The notes beneath the pieces were generated by a model. The model searched no databases and was not told where the DNA came from. It saw only the letters and a list, made by a program, of their open reading frames with translations. The translations under genes and the position numbers were made by a program. This document shows, one piece after another, positions 20,842-33,900 of a DNA stretch of 64,000 nucleotides (positions are counted from its first letter, which is position 1; each line of letters starts with the position of its first letter). This stretch comes from Chrysomallon squamiferum (Eukaryota > Mollusca > Gastropoda > Neomphalida > Peltospiridae). The DNA is taken from contig CM022672.1 in NCBI GenBank assembly GCA_012295275.1, positions 26,710,430 through 26,774,429 on the forward strand. Direction: 5' to 3'.

Positions 20842-23303
20842 TATTTACATATACGAGTTTACACATTTGCCTACACAAACACATACTCGTACATAGATAT
20901 GTACATATATATGCACATGCACACAGATACACACATGACATTGATACATTTATATACATTCACACGAACACACATATACATAGGTATACCTGTATATGTA
21001 TGTGTGTAAACAGTCACACACACAGACATGGACACACCACAGCATCTTAAAAAAATTCTTGTATATCCAAAACTATTAATAGAGTATGTAAATCTGTTAC
21101 GTTTTACTGTTATCATTCCTCAGTGTTGAGTAACAAGTTTTATTACTAGACTGAAATCTATAGCATTCTGCTTAAAGCTTAAATGAGCTGGATCTGTCTT
21201 ATTTATATACTGTGGCAAGTTGGTTGTGAAGAAGTAAAGCAGAAAATGATGTGAGTAACTATTTTTTAATAGATTTAACAGAAAATTAAATATAATAGTG
21301 GTTACATGTTTCTTCAATAAAAAAAACTTGAAGTAAATTAAGTATACTTTTCTGTTTCTTTATTAGGAGATACAGGTTGTGTGTGTGTTGTAAACATTTG
21401 GCTGAAAATAAAATAAATACTGGTTGTATGTTTAAATAAAGGTATGAAATTATGGAAGTCCCGTAATTTCTTTGTTGGGAGATGAATTGTGTGAATATTT
21501 CTTTTTAGATTTCTCTGAAATTCTAAATTAAAACAGGGTTGAAATTTGTGAATTATATTGAATTGGTTTATTCATTTTAAACTGTGAAATCTAATTAGTC
21601 TGAAATTTCCAGTTTGTTGCATATTTTTTTTTTTTTTTTTTTTTTTGTAAGTGTATAAGTCTGTTTTAGTCAAGTATTAGTTTGTCAGTTTACTACAAAA
21701 TAGCAATCTTCTGTTTTAATTACACAGATATTGATAGTCACAGTTTATGTCATTAGCCTCTTTGGTTTCATCTGATTTATTTTAAATATTATTATTATTA
21801 TTATTTTAATTTTTGAGACATGGTTTTTATTTTGTAGATGTATACCAAATTGTTGATTGTATTAATATCCCTTAAGTATATAATCTGTTTGTAAGTAAAC
21901 TTACCATAATATTAATTATTATTATTATTATTATTATTATCAAATAAAAATACATTATTGCAACACATATAATTAATAATTATGGTTTCTGTGTTAGAAT
22001 TAATTATTGTTCAAAACACACACAAACAAAAAAACAAAAAAGTAATAATAAATTAGCTCATCACTGAGGTCACTGATTTTCACAGTGCAGGTTTACTTTG
22101 TAGATAAATTTCAGATATTTAACATTTAGTGAAATTTTTATTTTTTGAGTTTAGGTTTTTAACATTACTGAGGTTTTGGGTTTTGTTTGTTTGATTTTTA
22201 AAGAGGGAGGATGATTGATTCTAATTCACTTTTCAGTTGTTTTTTTTTTTTTTTTAATTTAAAATTTGTTGATGGGAATTGCAGTAAATGACTGGGCCAT
22301 ACGTTTTTTTTTGGGAAGGTTTTTTTAGAATTTTTTATTAATAATTCCTATACTTAGTTCTTGTTTATTATTTGCATAACATTAAATCTTTAAATTAACA
22401 TTGCAAAATTAAATAAACAGATAAAAAAAATAATAGGTTAAAATAAAAAAATCATCCAACAAATGTAGAAAATATTTTTAGATAAAAGAAATTATTGAAA
22501 TTTTTATATGAAAAAAGTGTGATATATATATATATATGTTATGTGTGTGTGTATGTGTGTATGTAAGTATTTAATGTATAACTGGAATATATGTCTATAA
22601 ATATCTGTTAAAAGTTATAAAACAACACAGACTTGGAATGTAAAAAACAAAGCAAAAACAGTATTTTAATCATCTAAATATGTTAAGCTCTAGAATAATA
22701 CATGTTACCAAATATGTAGTTACATTACAGCAAAGATGCAGTAAATAAATACAGTAAATTATTATTCTTATTTTTTATTTTATTTTATTTTAAAAGAAGT
22801 GTTAAGAATTTTAGCATATAAACTGAGATAGATGCTTAGATTCAAAAGATATTTGGAACTGAAAAAGCAGTATTATTTGATTCTGTTTGTTATTCATAAA
22901 GACTGGATTACATAGATTTTAGCAAGGCTTGTAATTGTTGAAGAAGAGCACAGCTTTCATTCAAAATAATGTTTTCTGATAAATAATTTTATAAGCAGCA
23001 TTTGCTTGCCATGTTAAGTATTGTCAAACTACCTCCAATTAGCAAATTAATGTCAATTTTATATATGAAAGTTAGTGATTCTCAGTTTCAAGTATTTGTT
23101 TCTTGATTAAAATGTGAGCAGCAGAGATTGCATACATTTTATTCTAGAATTAATTATTATTACTATTATTATTTTTTTTTTTTTAAATAATTATTAATGC
23201 AGGTTAAACCTTCTTTCTATTTTATTACTTTTTTTTTTTTTTTTTTTTTAAATATATATTAATAGTGGTTTTTTCATGTTTTTTAAAGGTTTATTTAAAT
23301 TTA

Positions 23304-23336
<33 letters not shown>

Positions 23337-23904
23337 TTAAATAATTATCAATGGTTTTAAAAAAAAATTATAATTATTTTATTATTAGTTTTTAAATATA
23401 AATAAAGCAAAATAACGTGATATAGATTTTTAAATTAAACAATGTAATATTATTACCATGAAGATTTCTTCTGTAACAATCATACATTCCACAGACTTTG
23501 TGAACTGTTACAAATATTATGATATATTAGTGATTGTTCTTGCCCTAACTGACCCATGAAAGGTTTATATAGTATCTGAATATTGTCACTGTTAGTTTTG
23601 AGTATAAATTGTAATTAACACAAATCACACACTAAAATTTAGATATAAACAAACGACTTAATTTATAATTTCCAGGTGCTTGTTTTATTTATTTATCAAA
23701 ACTAAAGTTTTGGTAATTGTAAAAGCCTCTTATTATTATCAAAGTAATGTTATTTTGAGAAACAAGACAGTCACTTGAGAGTATTAGAAGTAAGGTAATT
23801 TGATAATACTTATTGTAGCAATGCATGCTGCTGTTCATGTTTTATTATAGGTCTTTATCAGTTTTTGTTTATGAGTATTTTTTAGAATTTCAACTAGAAA
23901 CTGG

Positions 23905-24165
23905 GGCCATTTTGTTAATAAAGTTTCAAATAAAATAAGCCATTTTGCTAATAAAATATCATATATAAAATAAGATGTTTTGTTAATAAAGTATGAAATA
24001 AAATAAGCCAGTTTGTTAATAAAGTATGAAATAAAATAAGCCGGTTTGTTAATAAAGTATGAAATAAAATAAGCCGGTTTGTTAATAAAATGTCAAATAA
24101 AATAAGCCAATTTCTTAATAAAGTATCACATAAAATAAGCCATTTTGTTAAAAAAATATCATTGA
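23905..24165. repeat. 33-bp minisatellite
   Basis: About 8 tandem copies of AAAATAAGCCAGTTTGTTAA plus TAAAGTATGAAAT, with substitutions. Intergenic or in one of the 3' UTRs. The 33-bp length keeps a frame open on the minus strand by chance. Confidence 0.9.
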
Positions 24166-24572
24166 AATATTTTGCTGAATAAAATAACAAATTTGATTAT
24201 TTGTAAATGTATTATCAGCCATTTATTTAAAATTAATTTTATTTACTTTTTATATAACCTAGTGCAGTATTCTAAAAAGTTAAAGCTGTGTTCAGATTTG
24301 CTATTTAAATAAGGTGATATTTTTTTTTTTTTTTTTTTTTTTTCATGTTAATACTGAAATACTCCCATTTAGCTCTCTGTATAAAATATACATTATTAAT
24401 TTCTTGGAGTGGATTATGTAATTACAAACTGTGTTGAAAATATAACACAGTAGTTTTAGAGATCAATCTATTATAATCTTTCATTTGGAGTTTGTCTTTT
24501 GTTTTTCTCTTTTTATCCATATAGAGTTTGTTTTTTAACAAATTCAAGATATTAATGATAAATTTTGTTTGG

Positions 24573-24574
<2 letters not shown>

Positions 24575-24614
<40 letters not shown>
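24575..24614. repeat. (AC)n microsatellite
   Basis: About 20 AC dinucleotides. An ~85-bp sequence just after it (GAACCAGTAAATTGTAA, about 24640) recurs near 24880. Confidence 0.97.
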
Positions 24615-24616
<2 letters not shown>

Positions 24617-25429
24617 TAGATGTTAAATTGTACACAATGAGAACCAGTAAATTGTAAGATCATTTGATTTGAAACATATGTTTCATAAATTTTTATATAA
24701 ATACATTTCTCTAAAATTTGTTAAACACAGCAGAAAAATTATCCAATTTCAATACATCAAATATATGGCATTGTCTAAAATGGTTATACAAAACTAGATG
24801 AATCCATCCTTTAGGAAAATTTAATACAAGCCAACAATTTTAAAAGAGATTTCTATAGATGTTAAAGGTACTGAATGAGAACCAGTAAATTGTAACTATT
24901 TGATTTGAAATGTTTGTCCAAAGAATTTTTCAAAAGCAATTTTTCTTTCTGTTTGCCTTTTTAAAATGAATTTTTAGCCAGTTTTAGCATTTGTTATGGA
25001 ATTAACATTTGTGACTTTTGACTTATGGAAAAGGGCCAGAAATTGTATCATTAACAAATATGTAAACAAATCTGAAAAATTATATTAATTTCAATCTGAC
25101 AGATGTATTATTCAGAATTAACCTTAATGAAAATTTCTTTGTAATACAATATGCCTATATTAGTTTTAAACAAAAACAACAAAGTCACAGGAATCCATAG
25201 ATATATATTTTTAATATCAAACTGAAAGTGAACAATAAAAAAGTTGAGACATTTTACATGATCTGTAATTGAGCTCAGATTATGAAGACATTGGTCACAG
25301 TACAATGAACACATTGAAAAGCTGATTATATGATAGCAAAATATTATTTTCTTTTACAAAAGGGTATAAATCCTAGCATAATTTTATATTTATTTATTAA
25401 TATTTATTATTATTATTATTATTATTTTG

Positions 25430-25462
<33 letters not shown>

Positions 25463-27550
25463 TTATTTTATTATATATCTTTATTTTATTTTTATTATTT
25501 TTCTTTATTTTGTTTATTAATTTACATATTGATTTTATTATATATATATTTTTTTTAAATATATTCTTTAGAAATGAAATTCAATAATTTTGTTCTCATC
25601 ATTTTTGCCAGTCTCACTGAACAGGCTGCACTTAAAAACTTATTTACAAAAACTGTTTATGTCCATCCATTACATACACTACATAAAGCAATACACAACC
25701 ATTTTGTTTTTTTATTAAAAATTATTTTTAAAAACTCAAAACATATATTACATGTACATTATTTTATAAACGGTCCCTGAAATAATATTATAATATCAAA
25801 GCACATATAAAGAGAAAAAAAAATTGATGCAGTAGCTCAGACACAAAATTAATTTGGAGGTAGAAAGTATTTAAAGATTTTTCTCTGCAATATATTTAAA
25901 ATTAAAATAATAATAATAATAATAATTACAATAATAATTTTATTACCAGTATTCATTTTTGTGATGGACAAAAAAGAAGAAAAAACAACAACAATAAAAC
26001 AATTACAGTTAAACTTTAATAACAATAAAGTAACAAAATCGTAACTTGTATCAAACTCTTGTTTACTATTTTATTTATTTATTTAAATTTATTTAATTTG
26101 TTATGAACTAACAAAAAAAAATAGGACCACAAAATATTGGAAACAGCAATAAATATATTTTAACTTTTGGTTTTATTTGGCCTAATTTTATATTTATTAA
26201 ATTGAAATAAAATTATGGATATTATCTTTTTTTATTTGGTTACATTTAAATAATTTATATATGATTCCAATATAAATGAAAGTGAAAGCTGAACAATTTA
26301 ATGGGATATATATATATATTTGGCTAGAAAGATTCATGTATGTACCAATAAAAAACATGAAATACAAAAGGACTATATATATATATTTATATATATTTAC
26401 TTTATATACATTAAAATACAAACACCACCATGTAATGTGAATTTAAAAGCAATACAGACATGTTACACAATTATACAAGATTATGAAAACAAAATCATGA
26501 CTATAATTTTATTTTAATATATGTAATAAGCTGTGATTTATTAAATGCTTTTTGTTCGAGCTGTCTCAAAGTTCATCTCAACCATTTATTTGTATGACTG
26601 GATTTTGTACAATCATTCTAATGTCTAATCATAACTTGAACATTGTTTAGCTAAACTAGTTTGGTTTAGCATAATGGCTTTTAACTCTAATGCATCTAAC
26701 AGTGATCTTATCAATTAAGATACAAATGCTTGATTCCTGACTTTTAATAAATTTGATAAACTGACGAACATATTCAAGAAAAAAATAAAAATAAAAATTA
26801 AGGGAAGTTAAAACACATCAACTGAAAACTGTTGACCAGTACTTGTACAAAGCCATTGTAACAGAGTACCCAAACAAGAAATTTTCAAAACAGTGCTACC
26901 AAAATTAGTTGGTAAATGTAAATGTTTATCCTTGCTCAACAATGACATCAAAAATATTACTTAAAATTCAAATACCCTTTATGCTAATTATGTTCATAAA
27001 TTTTTTACTTCTATTGCTTACTTCATAACAGGCAATTTATCATCTGTTCCAGCTTAAAACTCATCTTATGACTGCTTATCATTTGCAATTACACTTGAAT
27101 TAAAATTTACAATGTCAATAACAGCCATTTATTTAGTTTATATTAAAAATAAATAGTAATCATTTGTCATTTTCATTCACTAAACAACACTGTTAAAATT
27201 CTGATCAACCAAAAAAAAAAAGAGGTAAATCACAAATATATACATCTTTATACAAACTCAAGATAAAAAAAAAGGAAAGTAAATTACGATATGCAAAATG
27301 TTTGTGATTAACAGAAAATTATTAGATTTTGTGAATCAAATTTTCTTTTGAAAAAAATCAAAATCAAAACATCATATGATCGGTTATTTTGGAAATTTCT
27401 TTACAGCTGCATAATAGTTACATATAAACTGCCATTTCTCATTAAATCTTGGCATGTCAAAGTCATAAAATATGACACTATATTCTTGGAGATAAGGCAG
27501 ATTTGCTCAAGTTCGTATGTGGTTGAAAATATAAAAATGACACCACTGTT

Positions 27551-27757
27551 CTAGAATTCTGTTTTTTGTCCTCGTTTCACAAATGACTGCAACAGGTCAA
27601 TAGGTAAAGGGAAAATAATGGTGGAGTTCTTTTCTGCTGAGATGGTATTCAGAGTCTGGAGGTATCGGAGCTGGAGGGCAGCAGGTGATTCAGAAATGAC
27701 ATCAGCAGCTTCTTTGAGAGCTCGTGATGCTTTCTGTTCTCCTTCTGCAGCTATCAC
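27551..27757 (-). CDS. STOM: Stomatin last coding exon
   Basis: Acceptor CTGCACACAG; runs to TAG at 27553-27551. It encodes [20 protein letters not shown] ... [30 protein letters not shown], then a divergent tail [11 protein letters not shown]. Confidence 0.97.
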   Translation of the reverse strand: MIAAEGEQKASRALKEAADVISESPAALQLRYLQTLNTISAEKNSTIIFPLPIDLLQSFVKRGQKTEF

Positions 27758-30700
27758 CTGTGTGCAGGTAAAACGGATTACAATTATTTTATCTATATGT
27801 GTCTATCACACACGTCCACACTGTTATTTTGTTGGCATGTTATTATTACTTATTTATTTTATTTTTTATAAATATTAAAAAGTTTTATTGAGTTTGTATT
27901 ACATCTGATAATGTAATAATGATTAATCTAATAAATATTTATTTTAATTATATATGTTAAAGTGTATAATACAGTTCCAAATTTGGTATGTTTTAACAGA
28001 CTAAGTTTTAAGAAAATATAAAAACAAGTCTGAAACGTAAGTTTGACAAATCTATTTCAGTTTCAGAAAATCTTACCTTAGCTCTAGCTTCTCTGGTAGC
28101 TTCTGCTTCAGCGGCCATAGCTCTCTGCAGTTGTACAGGCAGACGGACGTCTTTACTATACACAGAAACATTTACATTTGAAATATTATATTTTAAGTTA
28201 TATATATAAAACATCAGAAATCACTAGAATTAAGACTGCAAAAACTTTGTTATAAACTTGAAATATTTAAAATAATTGTTTTAACAATCTGAAATAATTT
28301 AACTTGTCTATACGTTATTTATACTTAGTTTTGTTCATAATCATAGTCATAAATTAAATATTTTTAAAATACTCATTACAAGGTTGTTGATACTGAAACA
28401 AACTAAAATTAATATTTCTGAATTTGGAAAAGAAATTTCTTAATAATTTTCTGTTAAAAATAAATAATTTACCAAATTTCTGAGTCTGTTTTAAGAAAAT
28501 TAAAATATATATATTTTTTTTACATAATATATAAACTATACTCAAAGAAAGAAAAAAAGTTTTTCTATTATCTGACATTAAGGAAACAGAACAACTGAAT
28601 TGGAATTTAAATACATTATTAGTTACTCTGGCATAATCATTGTTACTTCAGATAAAGTCTGTAGAATACTGTTATTTCTGAATTATTTCTGTTTTATTTC
28701 TACTCATGACTCAGGCAATGCAGAGCTGTCACAATGTTGACATGGAAAAAGGCTTTTAAACTGCCCTCAAATTGCAAGGTCTGGGTGGTGTTACCCATGT
28801 AAAGAGTAATGATTAACAAAATGAGAGAGAATATTTGAATATTCTGTTACCTTGTGAGATGACACAAGATGATACAGACCATAGTGCATCTGGTTCACAT
28901 AACTGATTTGCATATGTTTACTCAACAGTTAACTGATACAGCTCTGAAGGACATTCCAACTAAACCTATTGTGATTAATTGCCATCTGTGCAATTCCATT
29001 GTCCTTCATGCTATGTTCAAAGGGAATAACTGAGTAATGGAAGACAGCAGCACCAAATAACCAAATCTGGTGTGTGAACATACTATCTTTCAGTAAAAGG
29101 CTTGAGAAGCATAGTACATTTTACTCTCTCATTCTTTCTACAGAATACTCTTGTCAAAATTATCAGTGACATTAAAGTTGTAGTTCCTTGTCAATTGGTA
29201 TAATTCATTATTTCTAAAACTGCTTAATTTGTTCAAAAGTATATTATTAAACAGAACAAATGTTAAAATATAAACATGCAGTAAATTTAATACAAATAAT
29301 CTAAATAATGTTAAAACTATAGCTTTGGAATATCCTAAAAAAAACCACCATATTTAAAATAAATAAATAAATAAATAAATAAAACTATTGTGAAATTAGT
29401 CTTTTATAGTTAGTTATTATGATAATAATATAAAGTAAAGTATACAAAGCTTTTTTTTAATTATTGAATACAGAGAAGATTATAATAATAATTTTATTTT
29501 ATTAATTTTTTATTTTTTTGTTTAGTAAAAGTTAATAATTCATGAAACAATTAGTATATAACAAAACTATTTAAATAGTTTCTCTTTTGTAATACTACTG
29601 GCTGCAATTGGAACAAAATTATTGTTTTTTTCCCCAATTTTATTTATTTCATGCATGATAAGAAAACCAAAAATTCACTTTCTAAACTTCAAGATAATCT
29701 GTTAAAATATCAGTTAAATTTCAAAATATGTGTTGTCTTAAAATGAAACTATATGATGCTGTAGATCTCAAAACTATTTTTTTGAAAATAAGCAGAGACA
29801 AAAAAGGCTTGTGAAAAAATATCAAAAGAGCCATCTTTAAGTATGTATGCTTATAAAATTTATTTATTTACTTATTTATTTCTTTATTTTGCTGAATGCT
29901 TCACATTTTTAGTATAACAAGTCTACAATCCATGTTAGCAACTCTATTCACAACAAAAAATCAATGTGCACATGTTTTTAGACGATAAGAAATAATAACA
30001 ATAAAAGTTGTATGGGTGAATACTCTCTGGATGGCTCAGATGAATGGATAAAGCAAGCCACACAAAAAATAAGCATTCTGTTAATACAGGTTTCATACTC
30101 ACACTTCAACACGCTCCACTTTTACACCCCATGGATCGGTAGCTTCATCAAGACTTGACTAAAGAGTAGATGGGAAAAGTTTTTGTCAGTGCTAAATTCA
30201 CATGCCTTTTCTATTGTTACTCAATCTGCAGCCATTTGTTTTAGTTCACAGTTTGTACTTGTTAGAGAAGGTTTTGTTAAAATTAAATAATAAAATTGGG
30301 GATAAGGCAGTTAATTTTTTGAAATTATGTTAGTTAAAAAAATATATATTTTGCTATGTGTTTATATAAATAATAAATTAAAAAATAATAATAAAATAAA
30401 TTATGCTGTAAGCATAAAAAGTAAATAAATAGTAAAGTAAAAAATGAAAATAAAAAATAAATAGAAAATAAAATGGAAAATTGAATGAATAGCTTAATAG
30501 CTAAAATAATTCAGAAGCAATTTTTTTTTCCATCCATTTTGTTCATATGCACAATTTTTTTTTTTTTAAATCATATATTATTAGTTTATGCTTGATTTGT
30601 TTTCTTCACTTTATTAATTACAAATGAAACAAAACAAATGGCTGTAGATAAATAATGCAACAAAAGAGGGAACATAAACATGTAATTGAAAACCACATTA

Positions 30701-30927
30701 AATGATGAGAAACAGTGCTACTTGCTATATAGAATGGTGTTAATGCTAAGCAAACAATCCAGACATGATGTTCTTAATGTTTGCAAGAAAAATTCTGATA
30801 CTTACTGCAGGAAAAATGACAAATACATTTTTTTGTTTTAAATTTCTACAAATATAATCTCTCAGATTGCAAATTTAAAAAGTCAGTTTCTAACTTTGTC
30901 CTAATACAACTGATGCAATTTCACATA

Positions 30928-30963
<36 letters not shown>

Positions 30964-33900
30964 TCTTTCCGTTTATTTTAATATTATTACTTTTTTGATT
31001 TTTGCAACATTAATTAATTTTGTTTCATAACCATATCTGGATCTTTCTAACCAGCATATAGCACAACACAACTACATGCAAGACCAGTCCTTGTGTTGGT
31101 GTACTTACATTTCAACACGCTCAACACAAATACCCCACGGCTCAGTGCACTCATCAAGATTAGTCTGCAACAGTATGAATTTCAAGTCAACACGCTTGAC
31201 TTGTCACATGCATATATAGACTGAGGCAGTGACAGAATGTTGTGCTTTATGCTGAATAACTGATATTATAATAATAAAATATATCGGGAAAAAATCATAA
31301 TCTTAAATATTTTGGTTTATGCTGACTCAGCTATAATTAAATGTTTGGTAAACTTGTAACCTTATTAATCATTTGAATTATGCTGAAACTATTATAAATT
31401 TAAAAAAAAAAAAAAAATAAATTATTTTTTTAAAAATCATAAATTGATTTCAAGATGATATATGACTGTGCGTGTGCGTGTGTGTGTGTGTTTAAAAATC
31501 AGTTCCTTTAAGAAATTTTGTGCTTTATGTAGAATAACTTATATAATGATGAAATGTTTCTATAACATCATCATAAATGCATTACAGAACTGGAATGTTT
31601 GAAAAAATTAATATAAGTTAATATAATTTATATTGAACATGCGGCTTAAGTATAATCAGTATTATTTGAAAGATTACATGTTCCAAAAAAGATGATATAT
31701 TTTGATGAATGGTTTAGAAAATATGATGCATATTCAGATCAAATATTAGAAATGTTGTATTTCACATTGTATGTAAACATTTTATTTTCAATTTTATCAT
31801 CAATATAAAGTTTATTCTTAATAACTAACACATGATCAGTTGTTTAGAAAATATTTTGTTATCTTGTGCTACATTTAACTGTTGTTGTATTAACTATAAG
31901 TTTAGTTCACAAGGAAAAATAGGAATAATTGAAAACATTTTAATAACTATCTTTGTAGATGTCAAATCTGGTTGAACAGAATTATTTCCCTTCTTTATAT
32001 AAATGTAAACTGGGTGAAAAGGAATTTGATCCCTTAAATTTCTCTACTAAATTAAAACCATTCTTTATTATTATTACTATTTAAATCTGTTTATTTGTAA
32101 AACAAAGGTTAAGTCATTTCAAAGATAAAAAAACAACATCTGAACAAACTGTCAACTATAGGGTGATAATATAAACATTTTAATAAAATAAAAAAAGACA
32201 GGACAAATTTACAGAAAAGGGGAGATAATTACTTCTGTCATGGAGTGTGTGTACAGATATAGATAGACACATAGACAGACAGACAGACAGATAGATAGAT
32301 AGATAGATATAGATAGATAGGTATTCACATTATAAAATATTTTTAAATGGATTTTTTAAAATAAATTAATTAAATAATAATAAGAACAACAACAACAAAA
32401 ATAACAATAATAATATAAAATAATAAATAAAAACAAATAAAAAAAACCCAATATATTATATAATAAATAAAATCGAAATAAATAAATAAATAAATACCTG
32501 CATAAGGTGACTGATGGATTCCCTCTCAGACAGAATTTCACTGAGATTTTTAGTTCCCAGGACGTTTCTCAGAGTTGTGGCTGACAGAAGACGTGTTGAC
32601 CGGTTCGAATCCTCCACATTTGTGATCGACATGGTAGCATTTTGTACCCGGTAATATACAACAGCATCCACAGCAACTGTCACTGAATCCTTTGTCAGTA
32701 CCTGAATAGAAATGAAATGAAATGAAATGAAATGAAATGAAATGAAATGAAATAAATAAAATAAAATAAAATAAAATAAAATAAAATAAAATAAAATAAA
32801 ATAAAAAAAATAAAAAAAAAAAAAAATAAAATTAAATTAAAAAATAAAATAAAAATAAAATCATATAAAAAATTATAAAAATAAATTTGTCTTTAAATTC
32901 TAAAAAAATGATAACTGTTTGTCTTAAATCTAAAAATTAATTAAAAAAAATAATAAAATAAAATAAAATAAAGAAATTTTAAAATTTTGAACAATGTACA
33001 TGAATAGAAGTATTATTTATAAAAACATTTTCTCAGGTTTGTACTGCAATAATGTTGTATTTTCTGCAATATAATATTTTGGTTTATTATGGAATTTCTC
33101 TGTAAGATCAAGTCTGATTTTAATCACCTCCTGTGGTGGCACATCAAATGATACTGTCCTCATGTCTACCTTGGTGTACTGGTCCATGCAGGGAATAATG
33201 AAAAACAAACCTGAAAAAGAATGAATGAACATATAACAACAATACATGAGTAAAAACAATTAACATTACCTGCTGTTAATTAATCAGATTTTACAATAAA
33301 AATAATTTAAAAAAAAACCTTTCAGAAAACAAAGAAAAAGAATTTTTATCATTTTAAACTGAAGTAGACAACTTCAAAGAGTGGAGGGAAAGTAAATAAA
33401 CAAAAAATAAACAAAACTTTAATTAAATATTTATAAACAAAAAATTAAATAAAATTAAAACAGTTTTTTTTTAATTCAGAAGAATAACTAATTGTCTGGC
33501 AGATCATTATAAATTTAGTGATAAATTTAAATATTACAACAATGCTCAGAAAGAACATTTTTTCAACATTTAATAAATTTAAATTTATTTAATATTAATC
33601 TATTAAACATACCAAAAAATATGAATAAATAAATAAATAAATATAATGAATACAGTCAATCTAATATTTACCTGGTCCTTTGGCCCCACCAGATACAAGT
33701 CGCCCAAGTCGAAAAATGACAGCTCTTTCATATTCCTGAACTACCTAGTAACAGAAAATACAAATATCACATTAGAGATATATTTCATTTCATTATAAAA
33801 ATAATGATGCTTGCAATAAATAGGACATTTACTATGTTAACAGACAATTATAGTCTGTATCTGACTGTTTGGTTTTCTCCTGCTTAATCTTTTTAATAAA

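Larger units (their letters stand above)
17070..27550. other. GAPVD1 3' UTR and convergent intergenic DNA
   Basis: 10.5 kb between the stop codons of two convergent genes (GAPVD1 + and stomatin -). Both 3' UTRs must lie here. AATAAA-like hexamers are frequent on both strands (for example near 17922 and 18031 on +) because of base composition, so I cannot place the cleavage sites. It contains microsatellites, a 33-bp minisatellite and T tracts, and no protein-like reading frame. Confidence 0.7.

Noticed and set aside
25330-25587. Tyr/Phe-rich + strand frame
   Set aside because: Translation of TTA and ATTT repeats.
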